Below the pieces are notes generated by a model. It made no database searches. It was not told where the DNA came from and worked only from the letters and a program-made list of their open reading frames with translations. From Lysobacteraceae bacterium NML91-0213 (GTDB lineage: Bacteria > Pseudomonadota > Gammaproteobacteria > Xanthomonadales > Xanthomonadaceae), in NCBI GenBank assembly GCA_002798175.1, contig NWQL01000001.1:331078-395077 (forward strand): a stretch of DNA of 64,000 nt. Reading direction: 5' to 3'. This document shows, piece by piece, positions 1-12,071 of the stretch (position 1 is the stretch's first letter; each line of letters starts with the position of its first letter). Made by a program: the position numbers and the translations under genes.

Positions 1-91
1 CGGACGTCTTCAGCAGCTGGTCGACGAGGGTGGTCTTGCCGTGGTCGACGTGGGCGACGATGGCGATGTTGCGCAGGCGTTGGATGGACAT
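1..91 (-). CDS. typA: TypA/BipA translational GTPase (5' end only)
   Basis: Only the first 30 codons are in the window; the gene runs off the left edge. The reverse-strand start at 91 gives [20 protein letters not shown], followed by TLVDQLLK. This is the N-terminus of a translational GTPase: the G1/P-loop is AHVDHGKT. The [11 protein letters not shown] lead-in is typical of TypA/BipA, the ribosome-associated GTPase used in stress and cold adaptation and 50S assembly, rather than LepA or EF-Tu. It diverges from the cyclophilin gene that starts at 264, so the 170-bp gap should hold both promoters. LepA is the main alternative. Confidence 0.85.
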   Translation of the reverse strand, partial: MSIQRLRNIAIVAHVDHGKTTLVDQLLKTS

Positions 92-263
92 ATGGCGGGC
101 ACAGTGGAGCGGGCGCCGTTGCGGGGCAGGGCGCGAGGCTCATGGGAAGGAAGCCGGGTATCATATACCGGCAGGTGCCGTCGATGCTGCAGGCGGTCCC
201 GATCCCCGTATTCACCGTTCACGCAGGCGCCGCCGGCGGCTGCCCCTTCACAAGGATTCCCCC

Positions 264-758
264 ATGTCCCTGCACGCCCTGTTCGACACCGACCGTGGCC
301 AGATCAAGGTCGAACTGTTCGCCGAAAAGGCCCCGTTGACCGTGGCCAACTTCGTCAACCTCGCCCGCCGTGGCTTCTATGACGGCCTGTCGTTCCACCG
401 CGTCATTGCCGATTTCATGATCCAGGGCGGCTGCCCGGAAGGCAGCGGCCGTGGCGGCCCCGGCTACCGCTTCGAGGACGAGACCGACAACGGCGTGAAG
501 CATGACCGCGGCGTGCTGTCGATGGCCAACGCCGGCCCGAACACCAACGGCAGCCAGTTCTTCATCACCCATATCAAGACCGACTGGCTGGACGGCAAGC
601 ACACCGTGTTCGGCAAGGTCGTGGAAGGCCTCGACGTCGTCGACGCCGTGAAGCAGGGCGACGCCATCAAGTCGGTCAGGATCGAAGGTGATGCCGACGC
701 CGTGCTCGCCGCCAGGGCCGATCGCGTCACCGAGTGGAACAAGATCCTCGCCGCCTGA
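264..758 (+). CDS. ppiB: Cyclophilin-type peptidyl-prolyl cis-trans isomerase
   Basis: A 164-residue cytoplasmic cyclophilin that isomerises X-Pro peptide bonds during protein folding. It has the full single-domain signature: [13 protein letters not shown] carries the catalytic Arg and the Gln-Gly loop, and [10 protein letters not shown] and [12 protein letters not shown] follow in the usual order. The start at 264 gives the family's normal N-terminus ([19 protein letters not shown]) and has an AAGGA ribosome binding site at 252-256. Longer in-frame extensions upstream have no signal peptide or conserved sequence. There is no export signal, so PpiB rather than PpiA. A strong hairpin follows the stop. 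Confidence 0.95.
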   Translation: MSLHALFDTDRGQIKVELFAEKAPLTVANFVNLARRGFYDGLSFHRVIADFMIQGGCPEGSGRGGPGYRFEDETDNGVKHDRGVLSMANAGPNTNGSQFFITHIKTDWLDGKHTVFGKVVEGLDVVDAVKQGDAIKSVRIEGDADAVLAARADRVTEWNKILAA

Positions 759-769
759 CCGCCGCCGTG

Positions 770-795
770 CCGGCAGGGCGGTCGCGCCCTGCCGG
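770..795 (+). terminator. Hairpin terminator after ppiB
   Basis: A perfect 11-bp inverted repeat (CCGGCAGGGCG at 770-780, complement at 785-795) with a GTCG loop sits 11 bases after the cyclophilin stop codon. No strong T-run follows (ATGGTAAAAT), so it may be a weak intrinsic terminator or a 3' stabilising hairpin. Confidence 0.6.
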
Positions 796-962
796 ATGGT
801 AAAATCGCCGGCCCGCCGCACCTTCGCGCGGGCTGGCCCACGACGCTCCGGATGCCGCAGACGATCCCGTCCATCGCCTTTGCTCCGCCCGTGCGCTCCG
901 CACCTGCGCGCGCCGCGCGTGCCGATGCCGCCCGGGCCGTGCGCCCGCTGCGGGGCTGACCG

Positions 963-1319
963 ATGCGCTGGCCGGTGCTGCTGCTGTTGCTCGCCGCGGC
1001 CGGCGCCTGGCATCACTTCCAGCGCGATGTGGAGCCGCAATTGCATCCGGACGATCCGCGCATCACCACCGGTGACGACCGCATCGTGATGCTGGCGGCC
1101 GAGTGGTGTGGCTATTGCCGCAGGCAGCAGGGCGACTTCGAGCGTGCCAGCGTGCGTTATCGCGTGCTCGACGTCGACACCCCCGAAGGCGACCGTGCGA
1201 TGCAGGCCATGGGCGTACGCGGGGTGCCCACCACCATCATCGGCCAGCAGGTCGTGCACGGCTACGACACTGCCGCGCTCGATCGCGGGCTGGCCCGGCT
1301 CGGCTACGACGTGTACTGA
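963..1319 (+). CDS. Membrane-anchored thioredoxin-fold (glutaredoxin-like) protein
   Basis: A 118-residue protein with an N-terminal hydrophobic segment (residues 3-14, WPVLLLLLAAAG) serving as a signal anchor or uncleaved signal. A small thioredoxin-fold domain follows. The redox motif is C49-G-Y-C52 in LAAEWCGYCRRQQ, and the cis-proline loop is GVRGVPTTII. It is probably a periplasm-facing thiol-disulfide reductase or glutaredoxin-like protein; the partner is unknown. It lies 204 bp after the ppiB stop and 78 bp before mdh, same strand. Function beyond redox fold is not assignable. Confidence 0.8.
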   Translation: MRWPVLLLLLAAAGAWHHFQRDVEPQLHPDDPRITTGDDRIVMLAAEWCGYCRRQQGDFERASVRYRVLDVDTPEGDRAMQAMGVRGVPTTIIGQQVVHGYDTAALDRGLARLGYDVY

Positions 1320-2384
<1,065 letters not shown>

Positions 2385-2427
2385 TGGACGCGTCGCCGGC
2401 GATCACGCCGGAGCGGTGGCACCCCGA

Positions 2428-2457
2428 GGACAGCGGCGAATGCCGCTGTCCTTTTTT
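2428..2457 (+). terminator. Intrinsic terminator of mdh
   Basis: A perfect 10-bp stem (GGACAGCGGC at 2428-2437, complement at 2442-2451) with a GAAT loop is followed at once by six T (2452-2457), 44 bases after the mdh stop. Textbook Rho-independent terminator. Confidence 0.93.
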
Positions 2458-2622
2458 GCTTCGACAGCACGTGATATTGCGCGGGTTCCCGCGGAATGCC
2501 GTGTCGTCCCGCCAGCGCGTGCCCCTTTGGATGGGTGACCTGTCCGACAGTACGACCAAGGTCGGACGACCCGCCGTGGACAGTCGCACTATCCTCGGAG
2601 CCCGGTCCCGCGGAGGTGTGCC

Positions 2623-4509
2623 ATGGGTTACGACGAGGTCTACCGCCGCTCCATCGACGAGCCGGAAGCGTTCTGGGCGGAGGAAGCGCAGCGCATCCAC
2701 TGGCACGTGCCGCCGGAGCGGATCCTGGATTACTCCAGCCCGCCGTTCCGGCGCTGGTTCGTCGGCGGCCAGACCAACCTCTGCTACAACGCCGTCGACC
2801 GCCATCTGGACGCGCGTGGCGACCAGCTGGCGCTGGTGGCGGTGTCCACCGAGACCGGTGTCACCCGCGAGGTCAGCTACCGCGAGCTGCATCGGGAGGT
2901 GAATGCCTTCGCGGCGGTCCTGCAGCGGCTGGAGGTGGAGCGGGGTGACCGCGTGGTCATCTATATGCCGAACATGGCCGAGGCGGTGTTCGCGATGCTC
3001 GCCTGCGCACGGATCGGTGCCGTGCATTCGGTGGTGTTCGGCGGCTTTGCAGCCCACAACCTTGCGCTGCGCATCGACGATGCCGAACCGAAGCTGCTGA
3101 TCGCCGCGGATGCCGGCTGCCGGGGCGGCCGGGTGATTCCCTACAAGCCGCTGGTCGACGAGGCCTGCGCGCGCGCCAGGGCCGCGCCGCCGCATGTGCT
3201 GATCGTCTCGCGTGGCCTGCATGACGCACAGCCGCGCATCGAAGGGCGCGACGTCGACTACGCAACGCTGCGGGCGGAGGTCGGTGATGCCGATGTCCCG
3301 GTGACGTGGCTGGAGTCCAACGAGCCCAGCTACCTGCTCTACACCTCCGGCACCACCGGCAAGCCGAAGGGGGTGCAACGCGACGTGGGCGGCTATGCCG
3401 TGGCGATGGCGCAGTCGATGCGCACCATCTTCGACTGCGCCCCGGGCCAGGTGATGTTCTCGACCTCCGACGTCGGCTGGGCTGTCGGCCACTCCTACAA
3501 CGTCTATGCGCCGCTGATCGGCGGCTGCACCTCGGTGCTGTACGAGGGGCTGCCGGTCAATCCCGACCCGGGCGTCTGGTGGTCGCTGTGCGAGAAGTAC
3601 GGCGTGCGCACGATGTTCTCCTCGCCCACCGCGATCCGCGTGCTGAAGAAGCACGAGGTCAGCCACATCCGCGACCACGACCTGTCGAAGCTCGCGTACC
3701 TGTTCCTGGCCGGCGAGCCGCTGGACGAGCCGACGGCGACCTGGATCAGCGAGGCACTCGGCCGGCCGGTCATCGACAACTACTGGCAGACCGAGACCGG
3801 CTGGCCTGCGCTCACCCTGATGCCGGGGCTGGACATGCGCCCGGTGAAGTTCGGCTCGCCAGGGTTTCCCAATCTGGGCTACCGCATGCGGATCGTCGAC
3901 GAGGCGACCGGCGAGGAGGTCGCGGCAAACCGCAAGGGCGTGCTGGTGATCGAGCCGCCGCTGCCGCCGGGGTGCATGAGCACGATCTGGCGCGACGACC
4001 AGCGTTTCGTCGACAGCTACTTCAGCCATTTCAACGCGCTTGTCTACAGCTCGCTGGACTGGGCGATCCGCGACGACGAGGGCTATACCTTCATCCTTGG
4101 CCGCACCGACGACGTCATCAACGTGGCCGGTCACCGGCTGGGCACCCGCGAGATCGAGGAGGTGGTGTCCTCGTGCCCGGCGGTTGCCGAAGCCGCGGTG
4201 ATCGGCGTGGCCGACGAACTGAAGGGCCAGGTTCCGGTGGTGTTCGCCACCCTGCGCGATGGGGCGGCCGACCCTGCCGCCCGCGAGCAGGCCGCCCGCG
4301 ACATGCAGCGCGCAGTGGATGCCTCGCTGGGCGCGGTGGCGCGTCCGGCCCGCGTCCATATCGTCAACGCGCTGCCGAAAACGCGCTCGGGCAAGCTGCT
4401 GCGGCGGTCGCTGCAGGCGCTGGCGCAGGGGCAGGACCCCGGCGACCTGTCCACGCTGGATGATCCGGGGGCGCTCGACGACGTGCGCAGGGCGCTGGCG
4501 GCGGACTGA
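2623..4509 (+). CDS. prpE: Propionyl-CoA synthetase
   Basis: A 628-residue AMP-forming acyl-CoA synthetase, the same length as E. coli PrpE. It activates propionate to propionyl-CoA, feeding the methylcitrate cycle. The adenylation motif YTSGTTGKPKG lies at residues 240-250 and the C-terminal catalytic lysine in PKTRSGK is Lys591. The N-terminus (FWAEEAQRIHW, FVGGQTNLCYNAVDRH) follows the PrpE pattern rather than acetyl-CoA synthetase Acs. The ATG at 2623 has a GGAGG site just upstream. It is convergent with the citrate synthase-like gene that ends 9 bp away, and prpB-prpC lie just beyond. Acetyl-CoA synthetase is the alternative, but the context favours PrpE. Confidence 0.93.
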   Translation: MGYDEVYRRSIDEPEAFWAEEAQRIHWHVPPERILDYSSPPFRRWFVGGQTNLCYNAVDRHLDARGDQLALVAVSTETGVTREVSYRELHREVNAFAAVLQRLEVERGDRVVIYMPNMAEAVFAMLACARIGAVHSVVFGGFAAHNLALRIDDAEPKLLIAADAGCRGGRVIPYKPLVDEACARARAAPPHVLIVSRGLHDAQPRIEGRDVDYATLRAEVGDADVPVTWLESNEPSYLLYTSGTTGKPKGVQRDVGGYAVAMAQSMRTIFDCAPGQVMFSTSDVGWAVGHSYNVYAPLIGGCTSVLYEGLPVNPDPGVWWSLCEKYGVRTMFSSPTAIRVLKKHEVSHIRDHDLSKLAYLFLAGEPLDEPTATWISEALGRPVIDNYWQTETGWPALTLMPGLDMRPVKFGSPGFPNLGYRMRIVDEATGEEVAANRKGVLVIEPPLPPGCMSTIWRDDQRFVDSYFSHFNALVYSSLDWAIRDDEGYTFILGRTDDVINVAGHRLGTREIEEVVSSCPAVAEAAVIGVADELKGQVPVVFATLRDGAADPAAREQAARDMQRAVDASLGAVARPARVHIVNALPKTRSGKLLRRSLQALAQGQDPGDLSTLDDPGALDDVRRALAAD

Positions 4510-4517
4510 GGGCGCGC

Positions 4518-5780
4518 TCAGGCGACAGGGGCCGGGTCGTCACCCTCGCCGCTGCTGCCGGGCATGACGCCGGTGTAGCGCGCACGCGGGCGGATCAGGC
4601 GTCCTTCCGCCTGCTGCTCGAGTGCATGGGCCAGCCAGCCGGTCACGCGGCCGGCGGCAAACAGCACCAGTGCCGGTGTGGCCGGCAATCCATGCACGTG
4701 GCAGATGGCCGCCAGCATCAGGTCGATATTGGGGCGATCGCCGCTGACCTCCTCGGCGGCGGCGATGATCGCGTCGAGCTCGTGCATCGCCGGACTGTCG
4801 GGCGCTCCGGTACGCAGCAGCCGCAGCAGTTCCGCCGCGCGGGGATCGCCTTCGGGATACAGCGCGTGGCCGAAGCCCGGCAGGTCGTCGCCACGCTGCC
4901 AGCGCCCGGCGATCACCGCGACCGGGTCGGCGGCGCGGGCCTCGGCGATCAGCGCCCAGGCGCGCGCGGTGGCACCGCCATGGCGCGGGCCGGACAGGGC
5001 CGCGAGGCCGGCGCAGGCGGTTGCGTGCAGGTGCGCGCCGGTGGAGGCCACCACCCGTGCGGTGAATGCCGACACGTTGAGTTCGTGGTCGGCGCACAGC
5101 ACCAGGGCGGCGCGCACAAGTTCCGCGAAGCCGGCATCGCCGGGTCGCCATGCGTGTGCCAGTTGCAGGTGGACGGGTCCGGGCGTGCGATCGGCGGCCA
5201 CCAGCAGCGCCGAGACATCCCGCAGCAGGCCGGCGGCGATCTCGTGGCGCGCGCGCGGCGCGGCACTGAAGGCGCCCACTGTGTCGAGCGCGAGCAGGGG
5301 CAGGGCCGCCATCGTGCGCTCCAGCGGCGGCAGCTGTGCCGAACGTGCCAGCCGCGCGGCGTCCTCCGGCCACGGTGCCGCCCCCAGCCGCCCGAACGGG
5401 TCGTCGGCCCCGCAGTCCCACAGCAACCGCGCGATGTCCTCCAGGCCGGCGCCGGCGCGCACCGCCGCAACGGCCGACTGCCCGCGGTAGTACGGGCTGT
5501 CGGCGCGGATCAGCGAGATCCGCGTCTCCAGCACCGGCAGCCCGCGGTCGAGACTCTGCGCCGCGCCCTGCGCCGCGCCCCGGCCGGAGCGCTTGCGCCC
5601 GGCAAGGCGCTCGACGTCCTGCCGCAGGTACACGCGGCTGCGGTGGTCGGCGCCGGGTCGTGAACGCAACAGCCCGCGGCTGACATAGGCATACAGGGTG
5701 GACTGGCTGATCCCGAGCAGGGCGCAGGCCTCGCGCGCGGTCAGCAGGTCGGGTGGTGCGTCGGTGGCGTCGGTCGGCAT
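4518..5780 (-). CDS. Citrate synthase-family protein with N-terminal helix-turn-helix domain
   Basis: A 420-residue fusion. Residues 11-63 form a MerR/excisionase-like winged helix (LLTAREACALLGISQSTLYAYVSRGLL). Residues about 80-405 form a citrate synthase domain. Catalytic-type residues are present: His267 in GPRHGGA, His305 in GFGHALYPEGDPR and Asp353 in PNID, plus His232 in DHELN. The start at 5780 was chosen because the HTH then begins about ten residues in; a longer frame upstream would run through the divergent control region. Inference: it is an autoregulatory DNA-binding sensor of propionyl-CoA or oxaloacetate, or a moonlighting enzyme, controlling prpB-prpC, which start 122 bp away divergently. 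Bona fide methylcitrate synthase is encoded separately at 6825. HTH-citrate synthase proteins are annotated in other bacteria, but a regulatory role here is not demonstrated. Confidence 0.85.
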   Translation of the reverse strand: MPTDATDAPPDLLTAREACALLGISQSTLYAYVSRGLLRSRPGADHRSRVYLRQDVERLAGRKRSGRGAAQGAAQSLDRGLPVLETRISLIRADSPYYRGQSAVAAVRAGAGLEDIARLLWDCGADDPFGRLGAAPWPEDAARLARSAQLPPLERTMAALPLLALDTVGAFSAAPRARHEIAAGLLRDVSALLVAADRTPGPVHLQLAHAWRPGDAGFAELVRAALVLCADHELNVSAFTARVVASTGAHLHATACAGLAALSGPRHGGATARAWALIAEARAADPVAVIAGRWQRGDDLPGFGHALYPEGDPRAAELLRLLRTGAPDSPAMHELDAIIAAAEEVSGDRPNIDLMLAAICHVHGLPATPALVLFAAGRVTGWLAHALEQQAEGRLIRPRARYTGVMPGSSGEGDDPAPVA

Positions 5781-5792
5781 GGCGAGGATATG

Positions 5793-5819
5793 TTGATCGC
5801 TACGATCAAGATTGATCAA
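5793..5819. promoter_or_regulatory. Candidate operator: clustered TTGATC half-sites
   Basis: In the 122-bp divergent gap between the HTH-citrate synthase gene and prpB lie three TTGATC-type half-sites: TTGATC (5793-5798), a 5-bp spacer, GATCAA (5804-5809), 2 bp, then the palindrome TTGATCAA (5812-5819). The cluster starts 12 bp before the citrate synthase-like start codon, so it could overlap both promoters. It is a plausible binding site for the adjacent HTH protein. No experimental support. Confidence 0.6.
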
Positions 5820-5902
5820 CCCGTCCGGAACTGCAAGAGTGGCGTGCATGGCGGGGCGTCCCGCCACTCCCGCCGGCCCTGCCGGCAAGACAGGAGTCTT
5901 CG

Positions 5903-6805
5903 ATGAGCCATCCGTCCAACGGCGCACCTGCTTCCCCCGGAGCACGGTTCCGCGCCGCCCTTGCCGCCGAGTCGCCGCTGCAGGTGATCGGCGCGATCAA
6001 CGCCAACCACGCCCTGCTGGCCCAGCGCGCCGGCTTCCGTGCCATCTACCTGTCCGGTGGCGGGGTGGCGGCCGGCTCGCTGGGCATGCCCGACCTCGGC
6101 ATCAACACGCTCGAGGACGTGCTGATCGACACCCGCCGCATCACCGACGTCTGCGACCTGCCGCTGCTGGTCGACATCGACACCGGCTTCGGCGCCAGTG
6201 CGTTCAACATCGAGCGCACGGTGAAGTCGCTGATCAAGGCCGGCGCCGCCGCCTGCCATATCGAGGACCAGGTTGGCGCCAAGCGCTGCGGCCACCGCCC
6301 CGGCAAGGAGATCGTGTCGCAGGGCGAGATGGCCGACCGGGTCAAGGCGGCCGCCGATGCGAAGACCGACCCGGCCTTCTTCCTGATCGCGCGTACCGAC
6401 GCGATCGCGGTGGAGGGCGTGGACGCGGCGATCGAGCGCGCGCTGGCCTGCGTCGAGGCCGGTGCCGACGGCATTTTCGCCGAGGCCGCCTACGATCTCG
6501 ACACCTACCGCCGCTTCGTCGATGCGGTGAAGGTGCCGGTACTGGCCAACATCACCGAGTTCGGCAGGACCCCGCTGTTCACCCGCGACGAGCTGGACTC
6601 GGCCGGCGTGGCGATCCAGCTGTTCCCGCTGTCGGCGTTCCGCGCCGCCAACAGGGCCGCCGAGAACGTCTACCAGGCGGTGCGCCGCGATGGCCACCAG
6701 CAATCGGTGGTGGATGCGATGCAGACCCGTGATGAGCTGTACGACCGCATCGGCTACCACGCGTTCGAACAGCGCCTGGATGCGCAGTTCGCCTCGAAGA
6801 AATGA
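5903..6805 (+). CDS. prpB: Methylisocitrate lyase
   Basis: A 300-residue enzyme cleaving 2-methylisocitrate to pyruvate and succinate, the last step of the methylcitrate cycle. The active-site loop [10 protein letters not shown] lies at residues 127-136 with the catalytic Cys129; [10 protein letters not shown] supplies metal-binding aspartates. The length fits PrpB (about 295) and not isocitrate lyase (over 430). An AGGAG site at 5890-5894 precedes the ATG. prpC follows 19 bp downstream, so the two form an operon. Expression is probably controlled from the shared divergent region. Confidence 0.95.
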   Translation: MSHPSNGAPASPGARFRAALAAESPLQVIGAINANHALLAQRAGFRAIYLSGGGVAAGSLGMPDLGINTLEDVLIDTRRITDVCDLPLLVDIDTGFGASAFNIERTVKSLIKAGAAACHIEDQVGAKRCGHRPGKEIVSQGEMADRVKAAADAKTDPAFFLIARTDAIAVEGVDAAIERALACVEAGADGIFAEAAYDLDTYRRFVDAVKVPVLANITEFGRTPLFTRDELDSAGVAIQLFPLSAFRAANRAAENVYQAVRRDGHQQSVVDAMQTRDELYDRIGYHAFEQRLDAQFASKK

Positions 6806-6824
6806 CCCGTAACGGAGAACACAC

Positions 6825-7979
6825 ATGAGCGAGACCACCGCCCCGGCTTTCAAGCCGAAGAAGTCCGTGGCCCTGTCGGGCACCGCGGCCGGCAACACCG
6901 CGCTGTGCACCGTCGGCCGCAGCGGCAACGACCTGCACTACCGCGGCTACGACATCCTCGACTTCGCCACCACCAGCGAGTTCGAGGAGATCGCCCACCT
7001 GCTGGTGCACGGCAAGCTGCCCAACGCCGCCGAGCTGCGCGCGTACAAGGCCAAGCTGAAGTCGCTGCGTGGCATCCCGGCGGCGGTCAAGGCCGCGCTG
7101 GAGGAACTGCCGCCGTCGGCGCACCCGATGGACGTGATGCGCACCGGCGTTTCGGTGCTCGGCTGCGTGACCCCGGAAAAGGACGACCACAACCATCCGG
7201 GCGCGCGCGACATCGCCGACAAGCTGATGGCCTCGCTCGGTTCGATGCTGCTGTACTGGTACCACTGGGCCCACAACGGTCGGGTCATCGACGTCGAGAC
7301 CGATGACGACTCCATCGGCGGCCACTTCCTCCACCTGCTGCACGGCGAGCCGCCGCCGGAGAGCTGGGTGCGCGCGATGCACACCTCGCTGATCCTGTAC
7401 GCCGAGCACGAGTTCAATGCCTCGACCTTCACCGCGCGCGTCATCGCCGGCACCGGCAGCGACATGTTCTCGTGCATCGCCGGTGCGATCGGTGCGCTGC
7501 GCGGACCCAAGCACGGCGGCGCCAACGAGGTCGCGTTCGAGGTGCAGAAGCGCTACGACTCGCCGGACGAGGCCGAGGCCGACATCAGGGCCCGCGTGGA
7601 GCGCAAGGAGGTGGTGATCGGCTTCGGCCACCCGGTCTACACCACCGGCGACCCGCGCAACGAGGTCATCAAGAAGGTGGCGAAGGACCTTTCGCAGGAG
7701 CAGGGCAGCATGAAGATGTACGACATCGCCGAGCGGCTGGAAACGGTGATGTGGGACATCAAGAAGATGTTCCCCAACCTCGACTGGTTCAGTGCGGTGA
7801 GCTACCACATGATGGGCGTGCCGACGGCGATGTTCACCCCGCTGTTCGTGATCGCCCGTACCAGCGGCTGGAGCGCGCACGTGATCGAGCAGCGCATCGA
7901 CGGCAAGATCATCCGCCCGAGCGCGAACTACACCGGCCCGGAGAACCTCGAGTTCGTGCCGATCGAAAAGCGCGGCTGA
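6825..7979 (+). CDS. prpC: 2-methylcitrate synthase
   Basis: A 384-residue citrate synthase-family enzyme condensing propionyl-CoA with oxaloacetate. The family active-site segments are all present: [23 protein letters not shown] (His), [13 protein letters not shown] (His) and [15 protein letters not shown] (Asp). The length and the C-terminal [18 protein letters not shown] match PrpC of the prp operons and not the longer hexameric GltA. It is co-directional with prpB (19-bp gap) and followed by a hairpin. Confidence 0.93.
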   Translation: MSETTAPAFKPKKSVALSGTAAGNTALCTVGRSGNDLHYRGYDILDFATTSEFEEIAHLLVHGKLPNAAELRAYKAKLKSLRGIPAAVKAALEELPPSAHPMDVMRTGVSVLGCVTPEKDDHNHPGARDIADKLMASLGSMLLYWYHWAHNGRVIDVETDDDSIGGHFLHLLHGEPPPESWVRAMHTSLILYAEHEFNASTFTARVIAGTGSDMFSCIAGAIGALRGPKHGGANEVAFEVQKRYDSPDEAEADIRARVERKEVVIGFGHPVYTTGDPRNEVIKKVAKDLSQEQGSMKMYDIAERLETVMWDIKKMFPNLDWFSAVSYHMMGVPTAMFTPLFVIARTSGWSAHVIEQRIDGKIIRPSANYTGPENLEFVPIEKRG

Positions 7980-8008
7980 CGACGGGCGTCGCCATCGCGT
8001 CAATGCAG

Positions 8009-8033
8009 CAAGGCCGCGCATCGCGCGGCCTTG
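8009..8033 (+). terminator. Hairpin after prpBC
   Basis: A perfect 11-bp stem (CAAGGCCGCGC at 8009-8019, complement at 8023-8033) with a three-base loop lies 29 bases after prpC, between convergent genes. There is only a short T-poor tail (TTGTCGTGTG). It could work for both strands. Confidence 0.65.
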
Positions 8034-8098
8034 TCGTGTGTGCGGTCGTCACCCCGCAATCAGCGGGGCGTGCGACCTCTGCGGCGAAAGCGCCTGGA

Positions 8099-8587
8099 TC
8101 AGCCCTTCGCCGCTGCGGCGGCGGCGGAGGCGCCGACGCGCGGGGTCAGGCGCTGCACGCGCAGGAAGGTGTGGTCGCCGATCTGCGCCACCCGGTAGGC
8201 GTTGCGCCAGCTCGGGCTGGCGATCGCGTGCGCCAGGAAATGGCTGGCCCCGGGCACGATCTCGGTGCGTTCGCCGGGCGGCAGCGACCAGTTCTTTTCG
8301 GCTTCCAGCGCGATGGTGACCGCCTGCGACCACGCCTCCACGTTGTTGAGGCGCGTGCGCGGGGACACGATGGTCGGGGCGAACTGCTTGCGCGCGGTGA
8401 CCACCTCGCACATCGATTCGCCCCACAGGCCGCTGTCCTGCCGCCGCAGGGCGACCTCGGCCACGGCCTTCTGGCCGCGCTCGGACTGGTTGCGGGCTTC
8501 CAGGTAGACGGTCGTGCTCAGGCACAACGAGTCGGCGGCGGGCTGGGGAAGAATCGACGCCAGCCAGAGGATCCAGCTCAACTGCAT
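8099..8587 (-). CDS. SleB-family cell wall hydrolase
   Basis: A 162-residue exported protein. Residues 1-19 (MQLSWILWLASILPQPAAD) are a signal-like hydrophobic stretch. The rest is the Hydrolase_2/SleB fold first seen in spore cortex-lytic enzymes and common in proteobacteria: LSTTVYLEARNQSERGQKAVAEV carries the conserved Glu, followed by ALEAEKNW, GASHFLAH and SWRNAYRVAQIGDHTF. It probably acts on peptidoglycan in the periplasm. The start at 8587 was chosen for the signal sequence; longer frames upstream look non-coding. A monocistronic gene convergent with prpC. Confidence 0.82.
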   Translation of the reverse strand: MQLSWILWLASILPQPAADSLCLSTTVYLEARNQSERGQKAVAEVALRRQDSGLWGESMCEVVTARKQFAPTIVSPRTRLNNVEAWSQAVTIALEAEKNWSLPPGERTEIVPGASHFLAHAIASPSWRNAYRVAQIGDHTFLRVQRLTPRVGASAAAAAAKG

Positions 8588-8933
8588 GTTCGGTCCTTGC
8601 TCCGTTGCGCCGGCGCCCGGCGGCGTCGTCCCGGAAGGGAACGGCGGACGCAGCGGATTCCGGCATGGCGATAGGCACGTCAGGCACGGGGGCCTGGACG
8701 CTCGCGAGGGATTCGCGACAAGGGCAGCGGGCTCTGCGGCACGCTTCTGCCGGGGCACCGATGTCGCCGAACGCGACCCGGGCCGGTTCCGGAGCGGGTC
8801 GGCCCCGGAAGGTGGGCGCACGGTAAGGGCGGCTTTCCCAACGCTTCCTGAATGGGATGATCCGACTGGGGTTGCCCTGTTCAGCTGATCCGGACCAGGA
8901 CGGCGGCCGTGCCCTCCCCGTGCGACGGGGGCG
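8588..8933. other. Intergenic stretch without a recognised gene
   Basis: About 346 bp between the cell-wall hydrolase start and the fadH stop. Frames crossing it have no conserved protein features. It should hold the promoter of the hydrolase gene. No repeat, tRNA or terminator was recognised. Confidence 0.5.
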
Positions 8934-11054
<2,121 letters not shown>

Positions 11055-12071
11055 CTACCAGCCGGCCACGACCAGCTTGCCGATGCTGCGGCCGCTCTCG
11101 AGCCGCCGATGCGCTTCGCCCAGCGTGTCGACCGAGATCGGCCGCAGGGTTTCGGCGAGTGTGCCGCGCAGGCGGCCGGCATCGACCAGTCCTGCCACCC
11201 GGGCCAGGATGCGCCCCTGTTCGGCGATATCCGCCGTGCCGAAGCGCGAGCGCGCGAACATGAATTCCCAGTGGATGCCGATGCACTTGGCCTTGTACGG
11301 GTCGCCGATGCGCAACGGCCCCGTCGGTTCCACGATCAGGCCGACATGCCCCTGCGGTGCCAGCAGCTCGCCCAGCACGTCCCAGTACCGGTCGGTGTCG
11401 GCGAGGTTGAGCGCGACATCCACCGCGTCGAAGCCCAACGCCTGCAATTGCGGCGCCAGTGGTTCGCGATGGTCGACGACGTGATGGGCACCAAGCCCGC
11501 TGCACCAGGCGCGGGTTTCCTCCCGCGACGCGGTGGCGATCACCCTGAAACCGGCCAGCCGCCCCAGCTGGATCGCCATCGAGCCGACACCGCCGGCACC
11601 GCCGATGACCAGCAGCGTCCTGCCGGTCCCATCGCCTTCGATCGTGAACGGCATGCGCTGGAACATCAGCTCCCATGCGGTGAGCGCGGTCAGTGGCAGC
11701 GCGGCCGCCTGCGCCGCATCCATCGACGAAGGCGCGAGGGCCACGATCCGCGCATCGACCAGCTGGTACTCGGCATTGCTGCCGGCACGGGTCACGTCGC
11801 CCGCGTAATAGACGCGATCCCCCGGCGCGAAACCGCGCACCCCGTCGCCGACGGCGTCGACGATGCCAGCGGCATCGAAGCCCAGCACGCGATGGTCGGC
11901 GCCGGCCGGCAATGGCGCAAGCCGGAGCTTGGTGTCGACGGGGTTCACCGAAACCGCCTCGATGCGCACGCGCAGGTCGCCGGTGGCGGGTATCGGCATC
12001 GGCAGTTCCCGTTCCTCGAATGCACGCGGGTCATCCGCGGCACGTGGTCCGGTGGTCACGATGGCTCTCAT
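11055..12071 (-). CDS. Zinc-type-ADH-like NADPH quinone/enone reductase family protein
   Basis: A 338-residue member of the medium-chain dehydrogenase/reductase superfamily, quinone-oxidoreductase-like branch. The N-terminal GroES-like domain includes VNPVDTKLR and LGFDAAGIVDAVGDGV. The NADPH-binding motif is VIGGAGGVGSMAIQLGRLAG. The structural and catalytic zinc cysteines of true alcohol dehydrogenases are absent. The start at 12071 has an AGGAG site and overlaps the end of the PhzF-like gene by four bases (ATGA), which indicates translational coupling. The physiological substrate is unknown. Confidence 0.82.
   Translation of the reverse strand: MRAIVTTGPRAADDPRAFEERELPMPIPATGDLRVRIEAVSVNPVDTKLRLAPLPAGADHRVLGFDAAGIVDAVGDGVRGFAPGDRVYYAGDVTRAGSNAEYQLVDARIVALAPSSMDAAQAAALPLTALTAWELMFQRMPFTIEGDGTGRTLLVIGGAGGVGSMAIQLGRLAGFRVIATASREETRAWCSGLGAHHVVDHREPLAPQLQALGFDAVDVALNLADTDRYWDVLGELLAPQGHVGLIVEPTGPLRIGDPYKAKCIGIHWEFMFARSRFGTADIAEQGRILARVAGLVDAGRLRGTLAETLRPISVDTLGEAHRRLESGRSIGKLVVAGW

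Noticed and set aside
2549-2560. CGACC-AA-GGTCG inverted repeat upstream of prpE as an operator
   Set aside because: Short and unsupported by any second copy in the prp region, so not listed.
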